Assembly: GCF_030063285.1 (NCBI RefSeq)
Contig: NZ_JASISU010000001.1
Span: 890,249-954,248 of the forward strand
DNA length: 64,000 bases
Direction: 5' to 3'
Source: Pseudarthrobacter sp. PS3-L1
GTDB lineage: Bacteria; Actinomycetota; Actinomycetes; Actinomycetales; Micrococcaceae
The notes under the pieces were generated by a model that worked only from the letters and a program-made list of their open reading frames with translations, had not been told where the DNA came from and made no database searches. The translations under genes were made by a program, and so were the position numbers. Within the stretch, counting starts at the first letter, position 1. Each line of letters begins with the position of its first letter. Below, in pieces: positions 1 through 11,771 of the stretch.

Positions 1-2
1 CG

Positions 3-539
3 CCCGGTGCCGGGCGGACGGTGGCGTTGGTGTCCATGGCGTACGCGCTGCGCCGGTCAAACCCGGAAACCGAACTGATCTATATCGGTGCCCGGCGTTC
101 CTCAGTGGCGGGCCTCAGGATCTGGGACCGGTCAGTCGTGGGCGCTGACGACGTCGAGGATGTCTTGGAGGACTGGAGTGAGTACGCGCAGCAGAATCCC
201 GGGAAGCTGGCGGTCTTTATTGAGGGGCTGACGGAATTCACGGACACCACTGCAGAATCCGGTATTGAACGGCTGGTCACCATGGCCATCAAAGCTGACC
301 AGTGGGTGATCGGCGAGTCCGAAACGTCCACCTGGTCCTCCGCGTGGTCGCTGGCCCAGCCCTTCAAATCGGGACGCCGCGGCCTGCTCCTCAATCCCGG
401 AGACATTGAGGGCGACAGCCTGCTCAGCACATCACTGGGCCGGATCAGCACTGACTTCATTCCCGGCCGTGCCTACATTGTGGGTCGCGGCAAGGTTCGC
501 AAACTCCAGGTTGCCCTTCCGCCGGAAAACAGGGGCTAG
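3..539 (+). CDS. FtsK/SpoIIIE-family ATPase, C-terminal end (5' truncated)
   Basis: This is the last 178 residues of a larger protein whose start lies before the window. The reading frame is open from the first complete codon. It begins with PGAGRT, a degenerate Walker A loop of the kind found in the last ATPase domain of multi-domain FtsK/EccC proteins, then a hydrophobic strand (VALVSMAYAL) and a Walker B-like strand (KLAVFIEGLTEF). The family uses ATP to move DNA or, in type VII secretion, proteins across the membrane. Only one degenerate domain is visible, so DNA translocase and secretion ATPase cannot be told apart. An internal GTG at 21 would give 172 residues but would cut into the P-loop. 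Confidence 0.75.
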   Translation, partial: PGAGRTVALVSMAYALRRSNPETELIYIGARRSSVAGLRIWDRSVVGADDVEDVLEDWSEYAQQNPGKLAVFIEGLTEFTDTTAESGIERLVTMAIKADQWVIGESETSTWSSAWSLAQPFKSGRRGLLLNPGDIEGDSLLSTSLGRISTDFIPGRAYIVGRGKVRKLQVALPPENRG

Positions 540-3844
<3,305 letters not shown>

Positions 3845-4006
3845 CTCCGGAACCACGTTAGGGCCCCGACCTGATCGCAGGATTGCTGGAGACAGGGGCT
3901 GTGACAGGACAAAACAGTGCATGTGTGGTTAGCCTTTCGGAGAAAGGCCAGTCGCTGCCCCGGACGCAACGGTGGTGACGAGCTAGGGCGGAATCAGAGG
4001 AGCAGT

Positions 4007-4729
4007 ATGACTTTCTTGGTGGATCGCTGCGCGGACCTGCAGTCGGCGTTGCTGATGGAGGAGGTCTTCGACCAGTCCCCGGATGGCCAGTGGCTGTTTG
4101 CCCGCTACCAGGAAATTGTCCCGGCTGTTCTTCCGGACGTCCTGAACTGTCTAGATACCGGTGAACCTCTGGCGCGCTCAAGCGTCGAGGCTGTGCGGTC
4201 CTCCGCCCAGTCCATCCTGACCGCAGATATAGCCCTGCTGACAGTTCTTCACGGTGGTATCCCTGCACTGCGGGTGTTTGCCGCCTTCCTGAAACCCCAC
4301 CATGCGGAACTTTCAGCGACGGAACTTGCCACGCTGCTGGGCCGGGCCTCCGTGGTGGCCACCGAACTGGCTGCCTGCTGGGCCAGCGCGTGGTCCAGCG
4401 TTCATGGTCGCAGTCCGGCAGCACAGCCAGGAGACCCCAATGAACCGGCGGACAGGATGGAGCTTGTTGCTATTCCTGGTGGCGTCGACGACTCCGCCCT
4501 GGAAATGATTCTTAGAACTGCGCAGGGGCAAACCAACGAGGAAATTGGCAGGGCCACTGACTACAGCTCACAGGCAGTGAAGTGGCACCTGGGCCGGGTC
4601 ATGCGTTCCTGGAAGGTCACGAACAGGGCCGGGCTAGTGACTGCGGCGTTCCTCCGGGGAACCCTGCGCCCCAGGACGCGGCTGACCACCACCCGCGAAC
4701 TGACCGCCGGGAAGGGCCCGGATACGTGA
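4007..4729 (+). CDS. LuxR-type helix-turn-helix regulator
   Basis: The protein has 240 residues. The first 150 or so are helical with no recognised sensor domain. The C-terminal part (about residues 163 to 220) has the GerE/LuxR HTH pattern, including QGQTNEEIGRATDYSSQAV and the recognition helix before WHLGRVMRSW. There is no receiver domain, so this is not a standard response regulator. The ATG at 4007 was chosen because AGAGGAG lies just upstream; the open frame itself runs further 5'. It stands alone between the inositol phosphatase gene and a GNAT gene. Its target genes are unknown. Confidence 0.8.
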   Translation: MTFLVDRCADLQSALLMEEVFDQSPDGQWLFARYQEIVPAVLPDVLNCLDTGEPLARSSVEAVRSSAQSILTADIALLTVLHGGIPALRVFAAFLKPHHAELSATELATLLGRASVVATELAACWASAWSSVHGRSPAAQPGDPNEPADRMELVAIPGGVDDSALEMILRTAQGQTNEEIGRATDYSSQAVKWHLGRVMRSWKVTNRAGLVTAAFLRGTLRPRTRLTTTRELTAGKGPDT

Positions 4730-4768
4730 GGGTCCGTGGCGGTGCGTTTCAGGGTCTAGCATTGGTAG

Positions 4769-5272
4769 GTGCAATCCCAGATTCTGATTCGTCCCGCAGT
4801 ACCCGCAGATTATTCCGAGATAGCCAGAATTACTGTTGATTCCTATCTCGCAGCGGGATATTTCGAGGACAGCAGCCATCCGTACATGCAGCGCATCCAG
4901 CAGGTGGCAGACCGCGCGGCCGTGGCAGTGATCTGGGTTGCCGAACGCCAGGGCGCCATTGTCGGGTCTGTCACGCTGGCAGTTGCTGGCGAGCCGTATG
5001 CTGACATTGCCAGGCCGGGTGAGCTGGAATTCCGGATGCTGGTGGTTGACCCGGATGTCCAGCGCAGTGGAGCGGGCCGGGCCATGGTCCAGGCAATCAT
5101 CGAGCACGCCCGCGGGATGCAGGGAATAGATTCTGTTGCCCTGACCACCGGCGTCACCTGGGAAAGCGCGCATGGGCTCTACCGGGCATTCAACTTCGAA
5201 CGCACGCCGGAGCGCGACTGGGTTGTTCCGGATACAGACGTCAAGCTTCTGGTGTACCGGATGGTGCTCTAG
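4769..5272 (+). CDS. GNAT family N-acetyltransferase
   Basis: This is a 167-residue single-domain acetyltransferase. The acetyl-CoA pyrophosphate loop (motif A) is QRSGAGRA at residues 98 to 105, preceded by the typical strand FRMLVVDP. The C-terminal half has the usual SAHGLYRAFNFERTPERDW segment found in small GNAT enzymes that modify amines or peptides. The acceptor substrate cannot be predicted. It starts at GTG and ends 29 bases from the convergent citrate-type response regulator gene. Confidence 0.88.
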   Translation: MQSQILIRPAVPADYSEIARITVDSYLAAGYFEDSSHPYMQRIQQVADRAAVAVIWVAERQGAIVGSVTLAVAGEPYADIARPGELEFRMLVVDPDVQRSGAGRAMVQAIIEHARGMQGIDSVALTTGVTWESAHGLYRAFNFERTPERDWVVPDTDVKLLVYRMVL

Positions 5273-5301
5273 CGGTTTCGTTCGACCTTCCCGGCAGACG
5301 G

Positions 5302-5964
5302 TCAGCGAGCCAACAGGCCGTAGCGGTGTTCCGGACGCCCCGTGGATCCGTACCGCAGCGCAATGTCCACGGCCCCGTCGTCCGCGAGCGAGGAAAGGTA
5401 CCGTTGCGCCGTGGCGCGTGAGACTCCAACCCGAGCTGCGACTTCGGCAGCGGAGTATTGTTCACCAGCCACCAGGGACTCCAGCACCGCTGCTTCCGTG
5501 GCTGACCGGGGCTTGGTCGAGGACGTGACGTCTCCCGGGATCAATGCCCTTTTTGCCCGTTCCACTGATTCCTGATCGAAAGCTCCCGGCTGGCCGAGGA
5601 TTCTTCGGTACCGGGCATAGGAGCGCAGCTGCTGAGAGAGGGATTCTGACGTAAAGGGCTTCAGCAAGTAACCCAGAGCTCCGCGCCTGAACGCAATGCG
5701 AAGCGACGTTTCATCAGACGCCGCACTGAGCATGATGGTGTCGACATCGAGTTGCTGCAGCAGGTCCAGGCCCGAGGCGTCGGGCAGGTAGACATCCAGG
5801 AGCACCAGGTCGGGTCGCAACGAGTGAATCGCCTGCAGTGCAAGGGACACGGTCCCGACAGGCGAAAGCGCCATGAATCCAGCTACTGAATCCACGTAGG
5901 CCGAATGCAGTTTCGCAACGTGAAAATCATCGTCGACAATCAGGACGCGGAAGTCATCAGTCAT
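5302..5964 (-). CDS. CitB/DcuR-type response regulator
   Basis: This is the 220-residue partner of the upstream sensor kinase. The N-terminal receiver domain has the acidic pair Asp11/Asp12, the phospho-acceptor Asp57 in LVLLDVYLP, and Lys102 in LLKPF. After a linker, the C-terminal part (about 155 to 215) is a winged HTH of the DpiA/CitB kind (SAAEVAARVGVSRATAQRYLSSL). Family members switch on di- and tricarboxylate uptake. Its start overlaps the kinase stop by 8 bases, so the two are one transcript. The likely target is the divergent CitMHS transporter gene. The open frame extends further 5', but the ATG at 5964 fits the family start. Confidence 0.92.
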   Translation of the reverse strand: MTDDFRVLIVDDDFHVAKLHSAYVDSVAGFMALSPVGTVSLALQAIHSLRPDLVLLDVYLPDASGLDLLQQLDVDTIMLSAASDETSLRIAFRRGALGYLLKPFTSESLSQQLRSYARYRRILGQPGAFDQESVERAKRALIPGDVTSSTKPRSATEAAVLESLVAGEQYSAAEVAARVGVSRATAQRYLSSLADDGAVDIALRYGSTGRPEHRYGLLAR

Positions 5965-7726
5965 GGTGGTCCTTGCTGTTGGCTGCCCCGGCAGGTGAAT
6001 CCGGGGCAGGCTCGGGAAGAAGATGATGGGTAACGGTCCCCGGAAGCGTGGCCATGAACACGGCGCCTGGGCCGCCTTTGGAGCCTGTATCCAGGACTGT
6101 GATGTCGCCACCGCGTCGGCGGGCTAGGTGGCGGGCCAGTGCCAGGCCCAGGCCCTGTCCGCCACTGGTGCCGAGCAAACGCGATCCCAGCGTTCCTGCG
6201 CCGTCGGCAGCTTCCACCGTCGTGAACCCCTCGGCAAAAATGGCCTCGGGAGCTGTGCCGGTGGCAATTCCATCGCCGGAGTCAGCCACCACCACGTACA
6301 GGATGCCGGGATCGGTGCCGGCCTCATCCAGTACCTCGACCTCCACCCAACGCTCGAGGGCTGAGCCGGCAACGGCGGCACGGACAGCGTTGTCGATCAG
6401 GTTGCCCAGGACTGTTGTGACGTCCTGAGGGTCGGTAACCTGGCCACGGACAAGTGTTTCGGGGCCGATCCGCAGCGCTACGCCACGTTCGTCCGCCTCC
6501 ACTCCCTTGGCTCCAATGAAGGCCTGGAGGTAGGGGTCCTGGAGGAGTTCTGCCTGGTCTACGGGAAACTTCAGCGGTCCGGTGGCCACCAGCTGGCCAA
6601 GATAGTCACGGGCCTGCTGGTGCTGGCCAATGCTCATGAAACCGGCAAGTGTGTGCAGTTGGTTGGCAAACTCATGGCGTTGGGCGCGCAACGCTGTCGA
6701 CATGGTTCCCACGGCGTCCAATTGCCGGGTCAGCTGTTGCAGTTCGGTACGGTCCCGCAGTGTAATCACCCACCCCAGGTCCTCGTTTCCCCGGACGGCC
6801 TTCCGGGCGCTGACCACCAGTACCTGGCCGCCAGCCACCAGTTCGGTAGCATCGGCGTCGTCCATCTGCGGGCGGGTCAGGGCGTGCAGCGCTGATGGGA
6901 CAGGGGCATTGCCCCAATGGGCCCCGGAGAGGTCCGGGAGCGCCAAAAGGCGCTGCGCGGCAGCGTTGAAGACGCTGATCCTGCCGTCTGCTGCGATCCC
7001 GATGACGCCGTCGTCGACCCCCTGCAGGACAGCAACCTGATCGTGAACAAGCGTGCTGATTTCTTCCGGTTCCAGCCCCAGGGTCAGCCGATGGAGCCTG
7101 CGGCGCAACAGGAAGGACGCCGCAGTGCCTACCAGCAGCGCCAATCCCGCGGTCAGTGCAACGGGGGTTATGTCGCGGGTGATGCTCTGGGCCACCGTTT
7201 CCATCGAGTACCCCACGCTGACCTCGCCCACCACGGTGGCTGAATCCGGGGCGTAGACCGGAACTTTTGCCCCGGCGGATGCGCCAAGGGTCCCCGTGTT
7301 CCGGGTGGTGACTTCCGCCCCGGACAGGGCATCGGACGGATCCGTACTGACCTGTTCGCCAAGCCTGTCCGGGTCCGGGTGCGCGAGCCGGAGTCCCGTC
7401 TCGTCCGTAATGACCACAAACAGGGCGCCAGTGCGCAGTCGCGCCGACTCTGCGGTGGCCATCACCGGACCGGCTTCGAGGGTGTCCGCCGGGGGAGTGC
7501 CATGCTGGCTGCTGATGGCAAGGACGTCGGCTCGTAATCTGGGGTCCGAAGCCACTGTCCGGGCCAGCGTGAGTGCCTGGTTCTCTGCTTCCTTGCCCAC
7601 CCTGTCATACGTCAGCCAGGCATGAACCGACGCGCTGATCACCACCACAAGTGTCACGACGGCCAGCTGCAGCAGCAGGGTCTGGGTTGAAAACCGCACG
7701 GGGCCCCGGGGCATGGAACGCTGCAT
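5957..7726 (-). CDS. CitA/DcuS-type sensor histidine kinase
   Basis: The protein has 589 residues. Transmembrane helix 1 is at about 17 to 38, an extracytoplasmic Cache/PAS sensor covers about 40 to 185, and helix 2 is at about 188 to 207. A cytoplasmic PAS domain follows (about 225 to 330), then the histidine box RHEFANQLH with His351, and an HATPase domain with the N box (GNLIDNAVRAA), DSGDG and GGQGLGLAL. This is the layout of citrate and C4-dicarboxylate sensors. The ATG at 7726 was chosen because AAGGAGG sits just upstream. The gene is divergent from the citrate transporter, which suggests it controls it. Confidence 0.92.
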   Translation of the reverse strand: MQRSMPRGPVRFSTQTLLLQLAVVTLVVVISASVHAWLTYDRVGKEAENQALTLARTVASDPRLRADVLAISSQHGTPPADTLEAGPVMATAESARLRTGALFVVITDETGLRLAHPDPDRLGEQVSTDPSDALSGAEVTTRNTGTLGASAGAKVPVYAPDSATVVGEVSVGYSMETVAQSITRDITPVALTAGLALLVGTAASFLLRRRLHRLTLGLEPEEISTLVHDQVAVLQGVDDGVIGIAADGRISVFNAAAQRLLALPDLSGAHWGNAPVPSALHALTRPQMDDADATELVAGGQVLVVSARKAVRGNEDLGWVITLRDRTELQQLTRQLDAVGTMSTALRAQRHEFANQLHTLAGFMSIGQHQQARDYLGQLVATGPLKFPVDQAELLQDPYLQAFIGAKGVEADERGVALRIGPETLVRGQVTDPQDVTTVLGNLIDNAVRAAVAGSALERWVEVEVLDEAGTDPGILYVVVADSGDGIATGTAPEAIFAEGFTTVEAADGAGTLGSRLLGTSGGQGLGLALARHLARRRGGDITVLDTGSKGGPGAVFMATLPGTVTHHLLPEPAPDSPAGAANSKDHHD

Positions 7727-7986
7727 GGTCCTCCTTGACGGTAGTGCAGGGAATGGCTCAAGCCTAGAGGGGTGCGTCCCTGGTAGGCGACAAACGGGAC
7801 ACGATTCACGCGGCAACGCCTGAAGTCCCGCGACGAACGAGCCCTGATGAGCACAATGCGCACAACGCTCCCAATGAGCAGTATGCCAATCAATTGGGCC
7901 AAAGGCACGGGAGTGATCCGCACCACCCTAGTGTCTGTAGCACGCGTCACACCGCCGTGACGCTGAACACATGTAAGGAGCCGGCC

Positions 7987-9468
7987 GTGCTGGTAATACT
8001 TGGATTCGCAATGATCGCGGTATTCATGGTGCTGATCATGACGAAGAAGTTGACGCCAGTGCTGGCGCTCATCATCGTCCCCACCATCTTTGGACTTTTT
8101 GCAGGCGCTGGTCTCGGGATTGGCGACATGGTGCTGGATTCCATGAAATCCATGACCTCGACGGCCGCCCTGCTGATGTTCGCCATCATCTACTTCGGTC
8201 TGATGATCGACGTCGGGCTTTTTGACCCGCTGGTCAGATTTATTCTCCGCAAGCTGGGCAATGACCCTGCGAAGGTGGTGCTCGGGACGGCAATCCTGGC
8301 CGCGGCAGTTTCCCTGGACGGTGACGGCTCTACGACCTTCATTATCACCACTGCGGCAATGCTGCCGATTTACCTGCGGCTGAAGATGAGCCCCGTGGTC
8401 CTGACGTGTGTGGCAGGCCTTGCCAACGGCACCATGAACATTGTGCCCTGGGGCGGTCCAACAGCCCGCGCCGCCACCGCTCTGAACATCGATGTCAACG
8501 ACGTTTTTGTGCCCATGATCCCCTCCCTTATCGCTGGCCTGATCGTTGTTATGGTGTTCGCCTGGCTGCTGGGCCTGCAGGAGCGCAACCGTCTCCGCGC
8601 CACCGAGCCAGGTCTCTGGTCCACTCCGGAGGACCGGTTCAGTGAAGGAACGGACGACGGCGGTATCACTGCAGCAACACCCGGCACCTTTGCCGCTGAT
8701 TCCGGCCGCGGCGCCCGCACCCCCGCACCGGCTGGCGGATTGGAACCGCAGGAATCCGGCGTCGTGCTTCTTGAGCGATCGGAAACTCTCGCTGATGACC
8801 TTGATTCCGCCATGGTCGGGACTGCCCTTGATCCCAACCGCAAGAGCCTGCGGCCCAAGCTGTTCTGGTTCAACCTGATCCTCACTGTGGCCGTCATGGG
8901 CATGCTGGTGGCAGACCTCGTTCCGCTTCCCTACGTTTTCATGGTCGGTTCCGCGATCGCGCTGCTGGTGAATTTCCCCAAGGTCAAAGAGCAGGGCGAA
9001 CAGCTGGTTGCCCACGCGTCGTCTGTGGTGGCCGTCGTCAGTATGGTCCTGGCCGCTGCGGTCCTTACCGGAGTGCTCACCGGCACCGGCATGGTGGCGG
9101 ACATGTCAGCGTGGCTGGTGGACATCATTCCCACCAGCATGGGTCCGTTCATGGCAGTCATCACTGGAGTGCTCAGCATCCCCATGACATTTTTTATGAG
9201 TAACGATGCGTTCTACTTCGGAGTCCTTCCCGTCTTGGCCGAGACCGCAAGCCACTACGGAATTCCTGCTGCAGACATGGCCCGAGCTTCAATTACCGGC
9301 CAGCCTTTCCACCTGCAGAGTCCGCTGGTGCCCGCCATCCTGTTGCTGGTAACCCTCGCCAAGGTGGAATTGGGTGACCATCACAAGAAGGTCCTCTGGC
9401 GCACGGCCGTGGTCTCCCTGGTTATGCTCGGAATCGGTGTGCTGACCGGGGCAATCGGTATCAGCTAG
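7987..9468 (+). CDS. CitMHS family metal-citrate transporter
   Basis: This is a 493-residue multi-pass membrane protein that begins directly with a transmembrane helix (VLVILGFAMIAVFMVLIM). Family markers include the SLDGDGSTTFIITTAAMLP segment and the GGPTARAA loop. Members take up citrate complexed with a divalent metal in symport with protons. A large hydrophilic central loop (about residues 205 to 290) separates the two halves. The GTG at 7987 was chosen over an upstream GTG because AAGGAG lies just ahead of it and it starts at the first membrane helix. It is divergent from the CitA/CitB pair. Confidence 0.93.
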   Translation: MLVILGFAMIAVFMVLIMTKKLTPVLALIIVPTIFGLFAGAGLGIGDMVLDSMKSMTSTAALLMFAIIYFGLMIDVGLFDPLVRFILRKLGNDPAKVVLGTAILAAAVSLDGDGSTTFIITTAAMLPIYLRLKMSPVVLTCVAGLANGTMNIVPWGGPTARAATALNIDVNDVFVPMIPSLIAGLIVVMVFAWLLGLQERNRLRATEPGLWSTPEDRFSEGTDDGGITAATPGTFAADSGRGARTPAPAGGLEPQESGVVLLERSETLADDLDSAMVGTALDPNRKSLRPKLFWFNLILTVAVMGMLVADLVPLPYVFMVGSAIALLVNFPKVKEQGEQLVAHASSVVAVVSMVLAAAVLTGVLTGTGMVADMSAWLVDIIPTSMGPFMAVITGVLSIPMTFFMSNDAFYFGVLPVLAETASHYGIPAADMARASITGQPFHLQSPLVPAILLLVTLAKVELGDHHKKVLWRTAVVSLVMLGIGVLTGAIGIS

Positions 9469-9483
9469 TTTTCCCCTCACGGG

Positions 9484-9537
9484 CTGCTCCCTGCTGGTCC
9501 CTGCCACTTTCTGGCGGCAACGACCAGCAGGGAGCAG
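9484..9537. terminator. hairpin after the citrate transporter gene
   Basis: Two perfect 16-base arms (CTGCTCCCTGCTGGTC and its complement) flank a 22-base loop, starting 15 bases after the transporter stop. There is no T run, as is common for actinobacterial terminators. Confidence 0.65.
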
Positions 9538-9630
9538 TACTTAAGCCCGGCTGTGATCCTCCGCGGCGGCTCCTGCCACAGCTTTGCGGAGAGCGGACTT
9601 GCTCGGTGGTGTTTCTTGCAGCGCTGCGGG

Positions 9631-9915
9631 TCAGCGCATGTCGAGCCGAAGGCGAAATGGGTCCAGGTCCGGTACAGGGTCCGAGGCGAGCCGTGCATGG
9701 GTTTCGACGTCGAAACGCTAGGAGCCATACTCCAGCTTCGCTCGTTCAATACCTTCCGCAAGGAAGCCGGCCCTTGTCGCTACGGAGCAGGATGCAGGAT
9801 TGTTGGTCCGGTGGCGGTCCTCACTGTTGGTGAGCCCGACGTTTCCCACAATTCTGCTGTCCAGCTCCACGGCAAAGTTGCAGGCAGTTCCTAGGCCCCG
9901 CCGCTCAGAAGTCGA
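9631..9915 (-). pseudogene. decayed GNAT (RimJ/RimL-like) acetyltransferase
   Basis: On the minus strand one frame reads NFAVELDSRIVGNVGLTN, then NNPASCSVATRAGFLAEGIE and RAKLEYGS, a stop (TAG at 9718 to 9720), and then RFDVETHARLASDPVPDL in the same frame up to TGA at 9631. These pieces match the middle and end of RimJ/RimL-type acetyltransferases. The N-terminal part is missing. The residues between VGLTN and NNPAS are about 40 too few, which points to an internal deletion near 9808. The TAG could come from a single change of a CAG codon. The part upstream of about 9915 has no recognisable continuation. Confidence 0.6.
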
Positions 9916-10194
9916 TGTTTTGGTGTGTATCCACAGATCGCGGGGCAGCTGTTTTTCCTTGGATTTCTGCTCAAATTTGCGTCAGCCGATTCGTTGAGAA
10001 GCTCCTACATGACGCTGACAGGCCCATATGCATCACCAAGCATGCTTATAAAAGCCAAGATGTGTCGTACGCTATGGCTGTTCGAGGTGTGTTGAATTTC
10101 ACAGCGGGACCCATCCGGTCGCGCTACGGCAGCGAACATCAGTTATCTCGATCACCCTTACTCAGCACGTCATTCCAATGAGGAGTTTTTCCTA
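9916..10194. other. intergenic region ahead of the CHRD gene
   Basis: No gene is visible here. The stretch is more AT-rich than its surroundings and contains a TATAAAA segment near 10048. The final GAGGAG before 10195 is the ribosome binding site of the CHRD gene. A promoter for the CHRD-sortase group probably lies here, but no clear pair of hexamers can be defended. Confidence 0.4.
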
Positions 10195-10962
10195 ATGAAC
10201 AAGACACTTCGCTTTTTGGCTGTTCCGACTTTGGCTCTTGGTGCCCTGGCGCTCTCCACGGCTCCGGCCATGGCGGCGGATGGGGATCAGTCGTACCAGT
10301 CCACGTTGGGCCAGCTTAATGGGAGCACGGCTACGGGTACTGTCACGGTGGACGTCACCGGTACTACCGCCCATGCTGTTCTGAAAGTCCAGGGCCTGGC
10401 CGAGACGTTCATGGATGCCCCGTACCCGCACGTGCAGCACATCCACATTGGTGCTCAGGGTGTGTGCCCGGCACCGTCGGCTGATACTAGTGGTGATGGG
10501 GTTATCTCCACGACCGAGGGCGCCCCGTTCTACGGTGCTATCGGCCAGACGCTCTCAACCAGTGGTGATACCAGCCCGGCTGCTGCGCTGGACCTCACGG
10601 TCGCCGGTCAGGGTTCTTCCTACACGGTGGACCGGACCTTTGAGCTCAGTGCAGAATCCGCGAAGTCCCTCCATGATGGCACTGCTGTTGTTGTTGTCCA
10701 CGGCCTGGACCCGGCAACACTGAGCCCTGAGGCTGCTGCTGCACCCTCTGACCTGGTGCCTTCACTGCCGTTGGCAGCTACCTCACCGGCCCTGTGTGGA
10801 ACTCTCGCTGCAGGGCAGATGGCCATGCCTGTCGGTGGCGCTGATACCGGTGTTGCCACAACGGCTACTGATAACACCGGGGCTATTGCCCTTGGTGGTG
10901 GCCTGGCACTGGTAGCTCTTGCTGGCGGGGCCTACATGATCCGTCGCCGGGCCGCAGCCTAA
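10195..10962 (+). CDS. secreted CHRD-domain protein with C-terminal membrane anchor
   Basis: The protein has 255 residues. A Sec signal peptide (cleavage predicted after APAMA, residue 28) is followed by a CHRD-like region (about 35 to 140, including HVQHIHIGAQG). CHRD is a beta domain first described in chordin and common in secreted bacterial proteins of unknown role. The C-terminus has PVGGADTG (residues 212 to 219), a hydrophobic helix (LGGGLALVALAGGAYMI) and an RRR tail, which is the layout of a sortase sorting signal although LPxTG is absent. A class F sortase gene follows 30 bases downstream. The substrate relationship is inference. The start is ATG with GAGGAG upstream. Confidence 0.82.
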   Translation: MNKTLRFLAVPTLALGALALSTAPAMAADGDQSYQSTLGQLNGSTATGTVTVDVTGTTAHAVLKVQGLAETFMDAPYPHVQHIHIGAQGVCPAPSADTSGDGVISTTEGAPFYGAIGQTLSTSGDTSPAAALDLTVAGQGSSYTVDRTFELSAESAKSLHDGTAVVVVHGLDPATLSPEAAAAPSDLVPSLPLAATSPALCGTLAAGQMAMPVGGADTGVATTATDNTGAIALGGGLALVALAGGAYMIRRRAAA

Positions 10963-10995
10963 GCACCTGTCCCTGCCTGAATCGATCATCCCTTG

Positions 10996-11664
10996 ATGAC
11001 ACGCTCGAACGGTTACCGCGGATGCCTCACAGCATCCGCGGTCGCCGCGATCATCGCCTTGACCGGGTGCGCGGGAACACCCGCTGCAGGCCCGGAACCC
11101 ACCTCAGGGCCTACCTCCGCAACCACCACACCACCACCGGCACCTTCACCGTCAGGGCCGGCAGCATCGGGGCCCGTGGCTGCCCCTACCCAGGAACCGG
11201 TCCCGGTACGGACCTCGCCGCCGGTCTCTTTGGAGATCGCTTCCGTTGGCCTTAGTACCGAGTTGTTATCCCTGGGCTTACGTGAGAACAAGTCCCTGGA
11301 GGTACCCTCAGCGACGGAAAACAACGTTCCCGCGAGTTGGTATAACGGCTCGCCGGTCCCTGGCTCACCAGGGCCAGCGGTCATGCTCGGACACGTGAAC
11401 TCACCCGATGGTAGCGCTGGTGTCTTCGCCAGGCTCCGGGACCTCACCCCTGGAGAGCCCATCACCGTGAGGGCCGAAGACGGCTCGATCACCACGTTCA
11501 CCGTCACCCGCGGCGCGGCCTACAGCAAAGAAGACTTCCCCACCCTGGAGGTCTACGGAAACACCCCCGGCCCGGAACTACGCCTGATCACCTGCGATGG
11601 CTACGACCCCGCCACGGGCCTCTTCGATGACAACTACGTCATCTACGCCCAACTCCAAACCTAA
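10996..11664 (+). CDS. class F sortase, lipoprotein-type, catalytic Arg apparently absent
   Basis: The protein has 222 residues. The N-terminal signal ends in a lipobox-like ALTGC (Cys25), followed by a Pro/Ser/Thr-rich linker up to about residue 75 and then the sortase beta barrel. The catalytic His133 (LGHVN) and Cys200 (LITC) are present. Where family members usually read YRDN before the last strand, this protein reads FDDN (210 to 213), so the transition-state Arg appears to be Asp. Sortases join surface proteins to the cell wall, and the probable partner is the CHRD protein encoded just upstream. A TTG at 10993 is an alternative start. No good ribosome site is visible, so coupling to the upstream gene is possible. 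Confidence 0.8.
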   Translation: MTRSNGYRGCLTASAVAAIIALTGCAGTPAAGPEPTSGPTSATTTPPPAPSPSGPAASGPVAAPTQEPVPVRTSPPVSLEIASVGLSTELLSLGLRENKSLEVPSATENNVPASWYNGSPVPGSPGPAVMLGHVNSPDGSAGVFARLRDLTPGEPITVRAEDGSITTFTVTRGAAYSKEDFPTLEVYGNTPGPELRLITCDGYDPATGLFDDNYVIYAQLQT

Positions 11665-11691
11665 CCACCACACCGCACTGCGGATGACCTG

Positions 11692-11744
11692 CACGGCAGG
11701 AGACCGGCACGGCAGGAGACCGGCACGGCAGGAGACCGGCACGG
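11692..11744 (+). repeat. 16-base tandem repeat, 3.3 copies
   Basis: The unit CACGGCAGGAGACCGG repeats three times without a mismatch, followed by CACGG. It lies between the sortase and lipoprotein genes. Each unit carries CAGGAG, a ribosome-site-like core, but all copies are too far from the next start codon to serve it directly. Confidence 0.9.
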
Positions 11745-11771
11745 CTTATTGAGTATCAGGACAGGAACACC

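Noticed and set aside
9553..9894. Plus-strand open frame of 113 codons after the citrate transporter
   Set aside because: It is antisense to the acetyltransferase pseudogene, has no ribosome site and reads as a Cys/Arg-rich shadow with no family features.
11692..11744. Tandem repeat as a CRISPR array
   Set aside because: Units are directly adjacent with no spacers and are only 16 bases long.
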